Positions 35,081 through 43,388 of a DNA stretch of 64,000 bases are shown piece by piece. Source of the DNA: Gemmataceae bacterium. Lineage in GTDB: Bacteria > Planctomycetota > Planctomycetia > Gemmatales > Gemmataceae. A model generated the notes under the pieces. The model did not search any database. It was not told the origin of the DNA and saw only the letters and a list, made by a program, of their open reading frames with translations. The translations under genes were made by a program, and so were the position numbers. Position 1 is the stretch's first letter. The number at the start of each line of letters is the position of its first letter. The stretch is from positions 1 to 64,000 of the forward strand of contig JALHPZ010000029.1 in assembly GCA_022842245.1 (NCBI GenBank). Reading direction: 5' to 3'.

Positions 35081-35107
35081 AGACGGTCGTTCATGGAACG
35101 ACCGTCT
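35081..35107. terminator. Bidirectional terminator shared by convergent genes
   Basis: A perfect 12-bp stem (AGACGGTCGTTC at 35081-35092 with GAACGACCGTCT at 35096-35107) with a 3-nt loop is followed by CGTTTTTTGG on the plus strand, a good intrinsic terminator for the Gfo/Idh/MocA gene. The right arm also forms the last codons of the MFS gene on the other strand, whose stop lies in the loop. Confidence 0.85.
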
Positions 35108-36314
35108 CGTTTTTTGGTCGGATCAGCAGCACCAGTACGATCGAGACGGCGGCGGCAGCGGCGAAGGTGCCGAAGATGGTGCCGAGCGGGACGTTCGCGT
35201 CGCGCAGGGCGCCGAATCCCCAGTCGGCGAGGCCGCCGCAACTGATGCTGACGAGGTTCATGATGCCGTAGCCGGTGGCGCGGAGGTCGGGGCGGACGAT
35301 CTGGCAGAGGATCGGCATGTTGTTGCCGTCGAAGAAGCCCCAGCCGACGCCGAAGAGGATGAGGAAGGCGACGGCGGCGCCGAGGGTTGGGGCGTTGCCG
35401 AGGCCGGCGATCGCGGGCACGAGGATGAGCATACCGAAGGCGCTGACGTAGATCCGGCCGCGGAGGGTGTGTTTCATCAGGCGGTCGGCAGCCCAGCCGC
35501 CGAGGATGGCGCTGACGATGGCGGCACATTGCCAGGTGAGTGTGGCGTAGCGGCCGGCTTTCCCCTGCGCGATGCCGAACTCGTCTTTCAGGATCGCCGG
35601 GCCCCAGTCGCGCACGACCCAGCCGGCGAGCGCGGGCAGCGTGAAGTAGAGCACGAGCAGAATGAAGAACGGATTGGCGAGCAATTCGGAAACGGCGCCG
35701 ACCGGCGACGGCTTGGCCGCGACCGCGTCCGTTCGCGGCGCGTCCTTCAGGAGGAAGGCGAGCGGGATGGCGTAGAGCATGCCGGCGAGTCCGCAGACGA
35801 GGAACGCGAAGCGCCAGCCGAGCGCGGGTTCGTCGGCCACGTCGCCGCCGAACCCGCCGGCGATGACGCCGCAATAGATCGCCATCTGGTGCAGCCCGAC
35901 AGCGCGGGATCGCGTGGGGCCGACGTGGTAGTCGGCGATGAGGGCGAGGGCGGCCGGGATGTAGAACGCCTCGCTGATGCCCATGAGCGATCGCGCCCAC
36001 AGGAGCTCTTCAAACGTCGTCACGCGGCCGGTCCAGACCGTGACGGCGGACCAGACGAACAGGCTGCCGCAGATGGTGAACCGCCGGCCGAAGCGGTCCG
36101 CGATGTAGCCGCCGAGCGGGCTGAGGAAGGCGTAGACCCACTTGAACTGGCCGAGCATGATCCCCCAGTTCTCGTTCGTGCCGATGCTGGGAATGTCGGC
36201 CATGACGGACGATCGCATGGTGGCGAGCATCTGTCGGTCGAGGTAGTTGAGCAGGGCGACCGGCATGAGAAGCCCGACGACGAGCCAGGCGTAGCGGGAC
36301 AGGGAAACGGACAT
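35091..36314 (-). CDS. Major facilitator superfamily transporter
   Basis: A 407-residue MFS permease. The ATG at 36314 (MSVSLSRYAW) is preferred to one eight codons upstream because the first transmembrane helix follows directly. About 12 hydrophobic helices are visible. The loop between helices 2 and 3 has the MFS motif GGYIADRFGRR (about 70-80), and ALLNYLDRQML at the first helix resembles the anion:cation symporter (ACS) and spinster-like groups, which carry organic acids or sugar acids. The substrate is unknown. It converges on the Gfo/Idh/MocA gene and shares its terminator, and is divergent, with a 54-bp gap, from the methyltransferase of the polyketide operon. A role in exporting the polyketide is possible but unproven. 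Confidence 0.92.
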   Translation of the reverse strand: MSVSLSRYAWLVVGLLMPVALLNYLDRQMLATMRSSVMADIPSIGTNENWGIMLGQFKWVYAFLSPLGGYIADRFGRRFTICGSLFVWSAVTVWTGRVTTFEELLWARSLMGISEAFYIPAALALIADYHVGPTRSRAVGLHQMAIYCGVIAGGFGGDVADEPALGWRFAFLVCGLAGMLYAIPLAFLLKDAPRTDAVAAKPSPVGAVSELLANPFFILLVLYFTLPALAGWVVRDWGPAILKDEFGIAQGKAGRYATLTWQCAAIVSAILGGWAADRLMKHTLRGRIYVSAFGMLILVPAIAGLGNAPTLGAAVAFLILFGVGWGFFDGNNMPILCQIVRPDLRATGYGIMNLVSISCGGLADWGFGALRDANVPLGTIFGTFAAAAAVSIVLVLLIRPKNETVVP

Positions 36315-36368
36315 GGATGGGGGATTCTCCGCTCGCATTCGTCGGGGGCGGGTGTAGTTGTAGAAAGA

Positions 36369-37073
36369 ATGGCCCGTACGAAGGCGAGTTCACTGTCCCG
36401 CCGCGATCGGCGGCCGGAGTTGATGGACGATCCCACACTCGATCCGGCCGAGCACCGGCGGGCGCTGGCGGGACTGGCGCGGATCAACGCCGTCGGCGGG
36501 AACGGGCTGTGGCGGCCGATTCGCGAGTTTGCGCGCTCGTTGAATCGCCCCGTTCGGATTCTCGATGTCGCGTGCGGGTCCGGCGATGTCCTCGCGCGAA
36601 TCGCTAAGCAAGCGAAACGCGACGGCGTGGCCCTGGAACCGACGGGCTGCGACCTCAGCCCGACGGCAATTCAATCGGCCCGCGAACGTGCCGGCACAAC
36701 GGCCACGTTTCATGTCGGCGATGCGATTCAAGCGGAGCTGCCCGGTGGGTTCGACGTCGTGACCTGCTCGCTGTTCCTGCACCATCTCGACGAGGCGGAT
36801 GCGATTCGGCTGCTTCAACGGATGAACGCGGCCAGCGAGGGAATCGTGCTCGTGAGCGAGCTCGCCCGTTCGCGCGGGAACTACCTTCTCGTTTGGCTCG
36901 CGTGTCATTTTCTGACGCGCTCGCGCGTGGTGCGCTATGATGGACCGGTCTCCGTGCGGGCGGCATTCACGCCGCGCGAGGCGCTGGCACTCGCCGAGAA
37001 GGCCGGCATTCGCGGCGCGAAAGTGACCGCTCACTTCCCCGCCCGCTTCGTACTCGCCTGGACGAAAACGTGA
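36369..37073 (+). CDS. Class I SAM-dependent methyltransferase of the type III PKS operon
   Basis: A 234-residue methyltransferase. The ATG at 36369 is used; the frame is open upstream as a shadow of the MFS gene. An alternative start, MDDPTLD, lies at 36423. The SAM-binding motif I is ILDVACGSGD (64-73), motif II contains GCDLSPTAI, and a later strand reads FDVVTCSLFLHHL (about 135). The pattern resembles UbiE/COQ5-like and polyketide-tailoring methyltransferases. Its stop overlaps the GTG start of the FAD oxidoreductase (GTGA), which in turn overlaps the PKS gene (ATGA), so the three are translationally coupled. It probably methylates the polyketide product, a lipid-like resorcinol or pyrone; the target atom is unknown. 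Confidence 0.9.
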   Translation: MARTKASSLSRRDRRPELMDDPTLDPAEHRRALAGLARINAVGGNGLWRPIREFARSLNRPVRILDVACGSGDVLARIAKQAKRDGVALEPTGCDLSPTAIQSARERAGTTATFHVGDAIQAELPGGFDVVTCSLFLHHLDEADAIRLLQRMNAASEGIVLVSELARSRGNYLLVWLACHFLTRSRVVRYDGPVSVRAAFTPREALALAEKAGIRGAKVTAHFPARFVLAWTKT

Positions 37074-38206
37074 TTCTGCCCGCCACGGTCACTGCGCTCG
37101 AAGCCGCGAAGTCGGCGTGGGATGTCGCGGTCATCGGCGCGGGGCCGGCCGGTTCGGTGGCGGCGCAGCAGTTGAGTCGTCGCGGCCTCCGCACGTTGTT
37201 GATCGATCGTGCGCAATTCCCGCGCCGGAAGGTCTGCGGGGGTTGCCTGAACCAAAACGCTCTCGCCGCCCTGAGCGCGGCCGGACTGGGCGAACTTCCG
37301 GCCCGATTGGGCGCGGTGCCGCTTCGATCCGTTCAACTCGGTTCGAATGGGCGAAGCGCGAATCTGCGTTGGCCCGGCGGCGTGTCCCTCTCACGCGAGG
37401 CCCTCGACGCGGAACTGATTCGCGAAGCCATTCGAGCCGGCACGGCTTTCCTACCCGGCACACGGGCCACGATGGGCAGTCTCGCCGGGGAATATCGAAC
37501 GGTCGAACTGGAAGCGAACACGCTTCGAGCCCGCGTCGTGTTGGTCGCCGATGGCCTCAATGGCCAAGTCGCCGGCGAAGCCGCGAGCGGCTCGCTCATC
37601 GGCGCGGGGACGATGCTCGACGAGTTGCCGCCGTGGTGCGAGCCGGGCACCGTCGCGATGGCAACGGCTCCCGGCGGCTACGTCGGCGCTGTGATTGTCG
37701 AAGACGGAAGCCTGGATGTCGCAGCCGCGTTCGATGCCGTTTTCGTGCGATCTCAAGGCGGCCTCGGCAATGCGGCGATGGATGTCTTGCGATCCGCCGG
37801 CCTGCCGGAATTCGAACCGATCCGAAACGCCGAATGGAAGGGCACGCCCGCACTGACGCGGACTTCTCGCCGCATCGCGGGACCGCGCTGGTTCGCCATT
37901 GGCGACGCGGCGGGATACGTTCAACCGTTCACGGGCGAAGGCATCGGCTGGGCGATCTCGTCCGCCCTCGCAGTCGCTCCTCTGACAGCCGAGCCATGGC
38001 ACGACGGTCTCGTCGAGAAGTGGTCCCGGGCACATCGCCGCGTTGTCGGCCGGCGACAGGTCGCGTGTCGCGCGATCGCGTGGGCGCTGCGTCGGCCAGC
38101 GCTCTGCTCGGCGGCCGTGCGCGTCCTGCAATTCGCCCCGCGACTGGCGTCGCCGATCGTCGGCGCGCTCCATCGAACGGAATTCGGCCCCGAGGGACAC
38201 GGATGA
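37070..38206 (+). CDS. FAD-dependent oxidoreductase (geranylgeranyl-reductase-like) of the PKS operon
   Basis: A 378-residue flavoprotein starting at a GTG (37070). The dinucleotide-binding motif VIGAGPAGSV (21-30) opens the Rossmann fold. CGGCLNQNAL (about 58) and FAIGDAAGYVQPFTGEGIGWA (split here as FAIGDAAG, about 278, and PFTGEGI) match the PHBH/geranylgeranyl-reductase group of flavoproteins. These enzymes hydroxylate or reduce aromatic or prenyl substrates. The position between a methyltransferase and a type III PKS, overlapping both, makes it a tailoring enzyme. It could hydroxylate or oxidise a resorcinol to a quinone, which is inference. Confidence 0.9.
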   Translation: MILPATVTALEAAKSAWDVAVIGAGPAGSVAAQQLSRRGLRTLLIDRAQFPRRKVCGGCLNQNALAALSAAGLGELPARLGAVPLRSVQLGSNGRSANLRWPGGVSLSREALDAELIREAIRAGTAFLPGTRATMGSLAGEYRTVELEANTLRARVVLVADGLNGQVAGEAASGSLIGAGTMLDELPPWCEPGTVAMATAPGGYVGAVIVEDGSLDVAAAFDAVFVRSQGGLGNAAMDVLRSAGLPEFEPIRNAEWKGTPALTRTSRRIAGPRWFAIGDAAGYVQPFTGEGIGWAISSALAVAPLTAEPWHDGLVEKWSRAHRRVVGRRQVACRAIAWALRRPALCSAAVRVLQFAPRLASPIVGALHRTEFGPEGHG

Positions 38207-39297
38207 GTTTTCAGATTCGCGGACTCGGCACGGCACTCCCGGTGGGCTTCGTTTCGGCCGACGAGGGCCTGCGGGTGGCGCGGGTCATCGGCGGCCCGAC
38301 CGCGCGCAAATCGGGTTTCCTCTCCGCCGTCTACGAAGGCTGCGGCAACAAACGTCGGGCGCTCGTCCACGGGCGCAACGTGATTCAAGATTTACTCGAA
38401 GGTACCCGCCATTCCGGCTCGCCGTACCTGCCGGATGGTGACCAGGATTTCCCCGGCCCCCCGACCGGGACGCGCAACGCGATGTATGCCGAGCATGCGC
38501 CGCCGCTGGCCGTCGAATCCGCGAAAGAAGCCCTGCAATCCGCAGGTATCCCGGCGTCGGCCGTCACGCACATCGTTACGGTCTCCTGCACCGGCTTTGT
38601 CGCGCCCGGCATCGATATTGCGCTCATTCAAAGCCTCGGCTTGCGGCCGACCGTTCTCCGCACGCACGTTGGCTTCATGGGTTGTCACGGCGCACTGAAC
38701 GGACTCCGCGTCGCCAACGCCTTCGCGATCGCCGACCCGTCCGCCGTGATTCTGCTCGTCGCGGTCGAACTGTGCAGCCTGCACTTTCACTTCGGCGACC
38801 AGCCCGAGAATGTCGTCGCGAACGCACTCTTCGCCGATGGCGCCGCGGCCGTTGTCGGAACGGCCGGCGACGGTCCGTGGCGCATCCTTTCGACCGGATC
38901 GTGCCTCATTCCGAATACCGCCGACGCGATGACCTGGACGATCGGCGATCGCGGTTTCGAGATGACGCTCGCGAAGCAAGTACCGAAGCGCATCGCCGAG
39001 AGCCTTGGCGCGTGGATGAACGAATGGCTCGGGCAGAACGGGTTGACGGTCGCGGAGGTGGGCTGTTGGGCGGTGCATCCCGGCGGGCCGAAGATTATCG
39101 ACGCCGTCGAGACGGCGCTCGCGTTGCCGCCGGGAGCCACCGCGGTTTCGCGACAGATCTTCGCGGACTATGGAAACATGTCATCACCGACGGTGCTGTT
39201 CATATTGAACGAGATGATGAAATCGAACCGTCCGCGGCCGTGCGTGATGCTCGGCTTCGGCCCGGGCCTCGTCGCGGAAGCGGCACTGTGCGTTTGA
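38203..39297 (+). CDS. Type III polyketide synthase (chalcone/stilbene-synthase family)
   Basis: A 364-residue homodimeric ketosynthase that extends an acyl-CoA with malonyl-CoA without an ACP. The Cys-His-Asn triad is visible: Cys161 in HVGFMGCHGA, His292 in WAVHPGGPK, and Asn325 in ADYGNMSSPT. The flanks FGDQPENVV and the C-terminal LGFGPGLVAE also match the family. The HVGFMGCHGA stretch resembles bacterial alkylresorcinol/alkylpyrone-type enzymes more than plant chalcone synthases. It starts at ATG 38203, overlapping the FAD oxidoreductase stop (ATGA), and is last of a three-gene operon. The likely product is a long-chain alkylresorcinol or alkylpyrone, later oxidised and methylated. Confidence 0.95.
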   Translation: MSFQIRGLGTALPVGFVSADEGLRVARVIGGPTARKSGFLSAVYEGCGNKRRALVHGRNVIQDLLEGTRHSGSPYLPDGDQDFPGPPTGTRNAMYAEHAPPLAVESAKEALQSAGIPASAVTHIVTVSCTGFVAPGIDIALIQSLGLRPTVLRTHVGFMGCHGALNGLRVANAFAIADPSAVILLVAVELCSLHFHFGDQPENVVANALFADGAAAVVGTAGDGPWRILSTGSCLIPNTADAMTWTIGDRGFEMTLAKQVPKRIAESLGAWMNEWLGQNGLTVAEVGCWAVHPGGPKIIDAVETALALPPGATAVSRQIFADYGNMSSPTVLFILNEMMKSNRPRPCVMLGFGPGLVAEAALCV

Positions 39298-39529
39298 GCC
39301 AGTCCCAAAAAAATTGAAGAATAATGCGTGAGGAATCGGGCGCGAAGTCGTCGCGGATTTCGCATTCGTCTCCATACCTGCCCGCGCCGGCGCATCGGCG
39401 CGCTCTCTCCGTCGCGCACCGAGGTTTCGGTCGCGACCCTTCGTTCTTTTTTGTTCCAGGCGTCCGACCGCGATTCGCGCGGGGTGTTCCCGCATTTCAT
39501 ACGGTCGTCCGCCGCATCGGAGTCGGTTC

Positions 39530-40510
39530 ATGGTTCTCCGTTCCCGTCGCCCCCGCGCGACCCGTCCCGCGTTCACGCTCATCGAACTGCTCGTCGTGAT
39601 CGCCATCATCGCCATCCTGATCGGCCTGCTGCTGCCGGCCGTGCAGAAGGTGCGCGAGGCGGCCTCGCGCGCCAAGTGCACGAACAACCTCAAGCAGATC
39701 GCGCTCGCCGCCCACAACTACGAGAGCGCCAACAACGTCCTGCCGCCGGGCTACCTCGGCGACCTGCCGCGCGGCGTGCCGAACGGCACCGCCTTCACCA
39801 ACGGCCAGTGGGTCTGCGTCATGGCGTACCTGCTGCCGTACCTCGAACAGGAGAACGTCTACCGGCAACTGAACGTGAACTGGGACATCAACCAGGCCGG
39901 CTCGATCTGGGTCAACGACGCCAACACCTGGACCGCCGCGCACACGCGCATTCCGGGTTTTATCTGCCCGTCGTCGGACGACCCCTACACGAGCGTGAAC
40001 GTCGTCAGCCGGTCGAGCACCTACGCCGCCAGCGCGGCGGCGACCAGCGGCACCGTGACCTGGCGCACCTATTCCGCCGCCGTGGAGCAAGGCCTCGGCC
40101 GCACGAACTACGCCGGAGTGATCGGCCGGCTCGGCATCACCGGCGCGCCCGCCGTGGACATCCAGGAAGGGATCTTCAGCAATCGATCCAAGACGACCGT
40201 GAACACGATCCTCGACGGCGCCAGCAACACCTTCATGTTCGGCGAAACCCTCGGCCGTTCCGGCACGCTGCCCCGCAACCTCGCCCTCTGCTGGATGAGC
40301 AGCGGCATCTCGCCCACCACCTTTGGCATCCCGAACCCGCCGACCGACTGGTACAACTTCAGCTCGCTCCACCCGGGCGTCATTCTGTTCGCCATGGGCG
40401 ACGGCTCCGTTCGCGGCGTGCGCGCCGGCGGCGACACCACCGTCTTCCGGCAGATCGCGGCGAAACAGGACGGCACCGTCCCGAACACTTCCGCCGTCCT
40501 GCTCAACTAA
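39530..40510 (+). CDS. DUF1559 pseudopilin-like protein
   Basis: A 326-residue protein with an N-terminal type IV pilin-like methylation motif. After a basic lead (1-13) comes AFTLIELLVVIAIIAILIG (14-32), with Ala in place of the usual Gly before the cleavage site. This is followed by the DUF1559 hallmark VQKVREAASRAKCTNNLKQ. The rest (DUF1559 proper, to about 315) contains the family pattern FAMGDGSVRGV near the C-terminus. Planctomycetes have very many copies, thought to be surface structures or secretion components. It is followed after 18 bp by a small lipoprotein, the typical pairing. It starts 232 bp after the polyketide operon and is probably a separate unit. Confidence 0.95.
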   Translation: MVLRSRRPRATRPAFTLIELLVVIAIIAILIGLLLPAVQKVREAASRAKCTNNLKQIALAAHNYESANNVLPPGYLGDLPRGVPNGTAFTNGQWVCVMAYLLPYLEQENVYRQLNVNWDINQAGSIWVNDANTWTAAHTRIPGFICPSSDDPYTSVNVVSRSSTYAASAAATSGTVTWRTYSAAVEQGLGRTNYAGVIGRLGITGAPAVDIQEGIFSNRSKTTVNTILDGASNTFMFGETLGRSGTLPRNLALCWMSSGISPTTFGIPNPPTDWYNFSSLHPGVILFAMGDGSVRGVRAGGDTTVFRQIAAKQDGTVPNTSAVLLN

Positions 40511-40528
40511 ACCCACCGGAGATTCGCG

Positions 40529-40699
40529 ATGAAACGGACGCTGTGGATCGCCGGCCTGACCCTCGCCCTCGCCGGCTGCGGCGGCGACGACCGCAAGGCC
40601 ATCCCGCCCGCCGGACCGATGACCCCGCCGGGGCCGGGAGCCGAGCAGGAAGGACTGCCAGCGAAAGGAAAGAAGGCCAACACGGCCGACGAGAAGTAA
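40529..40699 (+). CDS. Small lipoprotein downstream of DUF1559 gene
   Basis: A 56-residue lipoprotein: MKRTLWIAGLTLALAGC with a lipobox (LAGC, lipid-modified Cys17), then a Pro/Gly-rich mature part (IPPAGPMTPPGPG) and a Lys-rich end (KGKKANTADEK). It starts 18 bp after the DUF1559 stop and is presumably co-transcribed. Short lipoproteins of this type follow DUF1559 genes widely in this phylum; the function is unknown. Confidence 0.75.
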   Translation: MKRTLWIAGLTLALAGCGGDDRKAIPPAGPMTPPGPGAEQEGLPAKGKKANTADEK

Positions 40700-40710
40700 T
40701 CGTTTCCCCG

Positions 40711-40737
40711 GGCCGAACGGATCGCATCCGTTCGGCC
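40711..40737. terminator. Hairpin between convergent transcripts
   Basis: GGCCGAACGGAT (40711-40722) pairs perfectly with ATCCGTTCGGCC (40726-40737) around a 3-nt loop, between the lipoprotein stop and the queD stop. It has no T-run on either side but sits where both transcripts should end. Confidence 0.6.
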
Positions 40738-40745
40738 GATCCGCA

Positions 40746-41168
40746 TCAATATGGAATATCGCTTTCCGGACCGGTGTAGGTCGCGAAGGAGTTCTCCGTC
40801 TCCCACAAGGTCACTTCGACGACGGGAAGATTCTGGCTGACCGCGTGCTCGTAGATCATTTTCGCGATGGTCTCGGCCGTCGGGTTCTCGCCGATGACCA
40901 TGAACGGCTCGCCCAATCGCATCAGCTCCGGGATGATGGGATCGTCCTTGTGGAGGATCATCTTGTGGTCGAGATGGGTGTCGATCCATTTACCGAGCAG
41001 TGTTTTGACGACGGTGAAGTCGACCACCATGCCGAGGTCGTCCAGGTGACGCGCCTCGAGGGTGATGATGGCTTTACCGTTGTGGCCGTGCAGGTTCGCA
41101 CACTTGCCGTTGTAGTTCAGCAGGCGGTGGCCATAGCAGAACCAGATTTCCTTCGAGACGCGGAACAT
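40746..41168 (-). CDS. queD: 6-carboxytetrahydropterin synthase
   Basis: A 140-residue enzyme of the 6-pyruvoyl-tetrahydropterin synthase fold. It converts dihydroneopterin triphosphate to 6-carboxy-tetrahydropterin, the second step to queuosine and other 7-deazaguanines. Zinc ligands His14, His27 and His29 and the catalytic Cys23 lie in FCYGHRL and GKCANLHGHN. The dimer-facing acid pair is in LDHKMIL and LWETENSF. The ATG at 41168 lies 5 bp after the queC stop; the long open frame upstream is a shadow. It is one residue region longer than the shortest family members but otherwise standard. Confidence 0.93.
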   Translation of the reverse strand: MFRVSKEIWFCYGHRLLNYNGKCANLHGHNGKAIITLEARHLDDLGMVVDFTVVKTLLGKWIDTHLDHKMILHKDDPIIPELMRLGEPFMVIGENPTAETIAKMIYEHAVSQNLPVVEVTLWETENSFATYTGPESDIPY

Positions 41169-41173
41169 GGGGG

Positions 41174-41878
41174 TCACCTCGCGGCGTAGTCGGTGGGGTC
41201 TGGTGTGCGGGCGGCGGCGAAACCGGCGCGGCGTTCCGCACACTTGTTGCAGGCGCCGCAATGCCGGCCGGCGACCGGGTGGATGCAGGAGAACGTGTGC
41301 TCGAGCGGGAACGCCGCACCGCGCCGCACCACGTCGGCCTTTTTCAGGCCCAGATCGGCGTACGGCCGCAGCACGCGGACCGATCCACCGACGGCGCGGT
41401 TCACCTGCGCGGTGAAGCCGTCGTAGAACTCCGCCGTCGCGTCCGGGAACGGATTCCCCGCCAGCGGCGCCGTCGCCAGTTCCGGCACGCCGTTCAGGTG
41501 GCACCAGATCAACGGCTTCGCCAGCAGCAGCACGTTCCGCCCCGGCAGGTACACGTCTTCGTCCGGCGAGTCGGCGGCCGGCACGTTGTCGCCGGTCAGG
41601 CTCCAGTGCGCGCCGTACAGGTCGTCGACCGGTTGCCGCAGCACGACGCAGGGTTTCAACGATGGCGACGCGATCGCGGTGAGAAACCGCGAGAGATAGT
41701 CGAACTCCACGTCTTCCCAGGTGGAACCGGCGCGGACGTAAACGGGATGGACCGCAGGATAGGCGGCCAGCGCTTCGGCGAGCAGCACGGCGCTGTCCAG
41801 GCCGCCGCTGACGAGCACCGCCAGCGCCGCATCGGTGCGCGGCGGCGGCCAGGCTGCGGACCCGATGCGGCTTGTCAT
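41174..41878 (-). CDS. queC: 7-cyano-7-deazaguanine synthase (PP-loop ATPase)
   Basis: A 234-residue PP-loop enzyme that makes preQ0 from 7-carboxy-7-deazaguanine, ATP and ammonia. The PP-loop is VLVSGGLDSAVLL (about 21-33), the mid-protein helix has LPGRNVLLLAKPL, and the zinc site at the C-terminus reads CIHPV...HCGACNKCAER. Its start overlaps the stop of the zinc-ribbon membrane protein gene (ATGA), and queD follows after 5 bp. Other queuosine genes (queE, queF, folE) are not in the window. Sequence around the PP-loop is divergent for QueC, so a related 7-deazapurine role is possible. Confidence 0.88.
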   Translation of the reverse strand: MTSRIGSAAWPPPRTDAALAVLVSGGLDSAVLLAEALAAYPAVHPVYVRAGSTWEDVEFDYLSRFLTAIASPSLKPCVVLRQPVDDLYGAHWSLTGDNVPAADSPDEDVYLPGRNVLLLAKPLIWCHLNGVPELATAPLAGNPFPDATAEFYDGFTAQVNRAVGGSVRVLRPYADLGLKKADVVRRGAAFPLEHTFSCIHPVAGRHCGACNKCAERRAGFAAARTPDPTDYAAR

Positions 41879-43167
41879 CCGCTTTCGCCCATCGTCGGAT
41901 TATTGAAGATCCGAAGCATTTCCTGCGATTTCGAAAACGGCATCTTGCTCTGCAGGAAAGCGCACGACCCCGAATAGGTGTAGACGATGTTCGCCAGGAA
42001 CGTTTCCTTGAACACCTTGCTCCCGCTGAAGGTCATGACCTTCTTGGATTCGTTCGGGATTTCCGAATCGTCGCCCCGGCCCATCGGGCCATCCGAGAGG
42101 TGGGTCGCGATATTGCTGGCGGTATCCTTGGTGTCGCAGTCGATCGCGGCGCCGACCTTGATGTACGTGCCGAAGGTCACCCAGGTGCCGAAGTACTTCG
42201 AATTGATCATCTGATTGCCGAGGGGCGGGAAGTCCTTCTTGATGGCTTCGCCCATGGTCTTGACGTAGTTCTGGAGGTCGCCGCTGGCGTTGACGAGGGT
42301 CCAGATGTGGCCGGAGCAGATCTTCTTGCCGGCGTCGCCGTATTTGCCCGCCATGGTGTTCTCCTTCGCCTTCGGACCGGCGAGGCTGGCACGGAAGACG
42401 GTGTCCTGCTGGCCGCCCGCGGGCACGACGATGAGCAGCCGGTTGTTGGGCGAGAATACGATGGCGTTCGCCATCAGGCCGCGACCGCTGGCGCGCCAGT
42501 ACGGCGTGCCGTCGGCATTCGACTCCGCGCCGAGCTTCGCCCCGATCGCCTTCGCGTCGATCGCCACGCGCGTCCGGATGATGAACAGTTGCCCGGCCAC
42601 GCCGCCCTGCTTCTTCTTGGCGGCGATCGCGTAATCCACGAAGTCCATGCCGTTCTGTTCGCCTGCCGCGCTCGCCAGCGCCGACGCCACGTCACTCACT
42701 TCCCGATTGAATTGCGGTTCCAGCTCCTTCAGGTAGCCCGGATACTTGCTGATCAGCCCGACGTTCATCCCGCGAATGAGGTTGAAGTCGCCCGGCACGT
42801 GCGACATCATCTCGTCCATCTTGCCGACGCGGCCGAAAAGCAGATAGCCGATGCCCCCGATCGCGCCGAGGATGACGAGCGCCCCGGCCGCCATCAGATA
42901 CAGGATGATCGGGTTGCTCTTCTTCTTCTTGGTCTTGCGGATCTTGACCGGATTGGTCCCGCCCTTCTCGTTCTTGGGCTTCTTGTCCTTGGGCTTGTCC
43001 TTCTTCTTGAGCTTCTTCTCCGGTTCGTCGCGCGGGGCTTTTCCCTTCGCGGAGCCGCCCGTGAACTGGTTGCCGCACTTCGGGCACTCGATGGCCTCGT
43101 CCGCGGCCGGAGTGTCGTCGAGCGTGAGCTTGGCCTGGCACTCGGGGCAGCGGGTCTGGTAGGCCAT
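41875..43167 (-). CDS. Membrane protein with N-terminal zinc ribbon
   Basis: A 430-residue protein starting at ATG 43167 (MAYQTRCPEC); the frame is open upstream but only in intergenic sequence. The first 36 residues form a zinc-ribbon (RCPECQAKL and ECPKCGNQF, two CxxC pairs). A Lys/Glu-rich cytoplasmic stretch follows (about 45-85), then one transmembrane helix (about 88-112). The rest is an exported domain with no recognised family (HVPGDFNLIRGMNVGLI and onward). This plan, an MJ0042-like ribbon in the cytoplasm and a soluble domain outside, is frequent in planctomycetes and is not understood. It overlaps queC, although no functional link is evident. Confidence 0.8.
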   Translation of the reverse strand: MAYQTRCPECQAKLTLDDTPAADEAIECPKCGNQFTGGSAKGKAPRDEPEKKLKKKDKPKDKKPKNEKGGTNPVKIRKTKKKKSNPIILYLMAAGALVILGAIGGIGYLLFGRVGKMDEMMSHVPGDFNLIRGMNVGLISKYPGYLKELEPQFNREVSDVASALASAAGEQNGMDFVDYAIAAKKKQGGVAGQLFIIRTRVAIDAKAIGAKLGAESNADGTPYWRASGRGLMANAIVFSPNNRLLIVVPAGGQQDTVFRASLAGPKAKENTMAGKYGDAGKKICSGHIWTLVNASGDLQNYVKTMGEAIKKDFPPLGNQMINSKYFGTWVTFGTYIKVGAAIDCDTKDTASNIATHLSDGPMGRGDDSEIPNESKKVMTFSGSKVFKETFLANIVYTYSGSCAFLQSKMPFSKSQEMLRIFNNPTMGESG

Positions 43168-43388
43168 CGCGGGCCGCTCCAAGCGAAAGAACGGAACAGG
43201 GACTGACGACGATAATGGTAGTCTGTTATCGGTCGCCATCGGGCGAAGGCAAGGAAAAACGACCGGGAGGCGTGGCGCGGCTGTGCCGGCCGTTCCGGTC
43301 GTTCCGACCGCGAACCCGCGCCCTCGGCGCTTGACGAACCGCCCGCCGCCGGTCACGCTATCTATTGGGAAAATCCCCGGAGTCCGCC
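43168..43388. promoter_or_regulatory. Divergent promoter region
   Basis: 221 bp between the zinc-ribbon/queC/queD operon (leftward) and the exported-protein/GT/SDR operon (rightward). Both promoters should be here. I see no distinctive repeat or operator. Confidence 0.45.

Noticed and set aside
35076..36368. Upstream extension of the methyltransferase to 665 residues
   Set aside because: The first 430 residues are antisense to the MFS gene and are compositionally odd; the methyltransferase motifs start after 36369.
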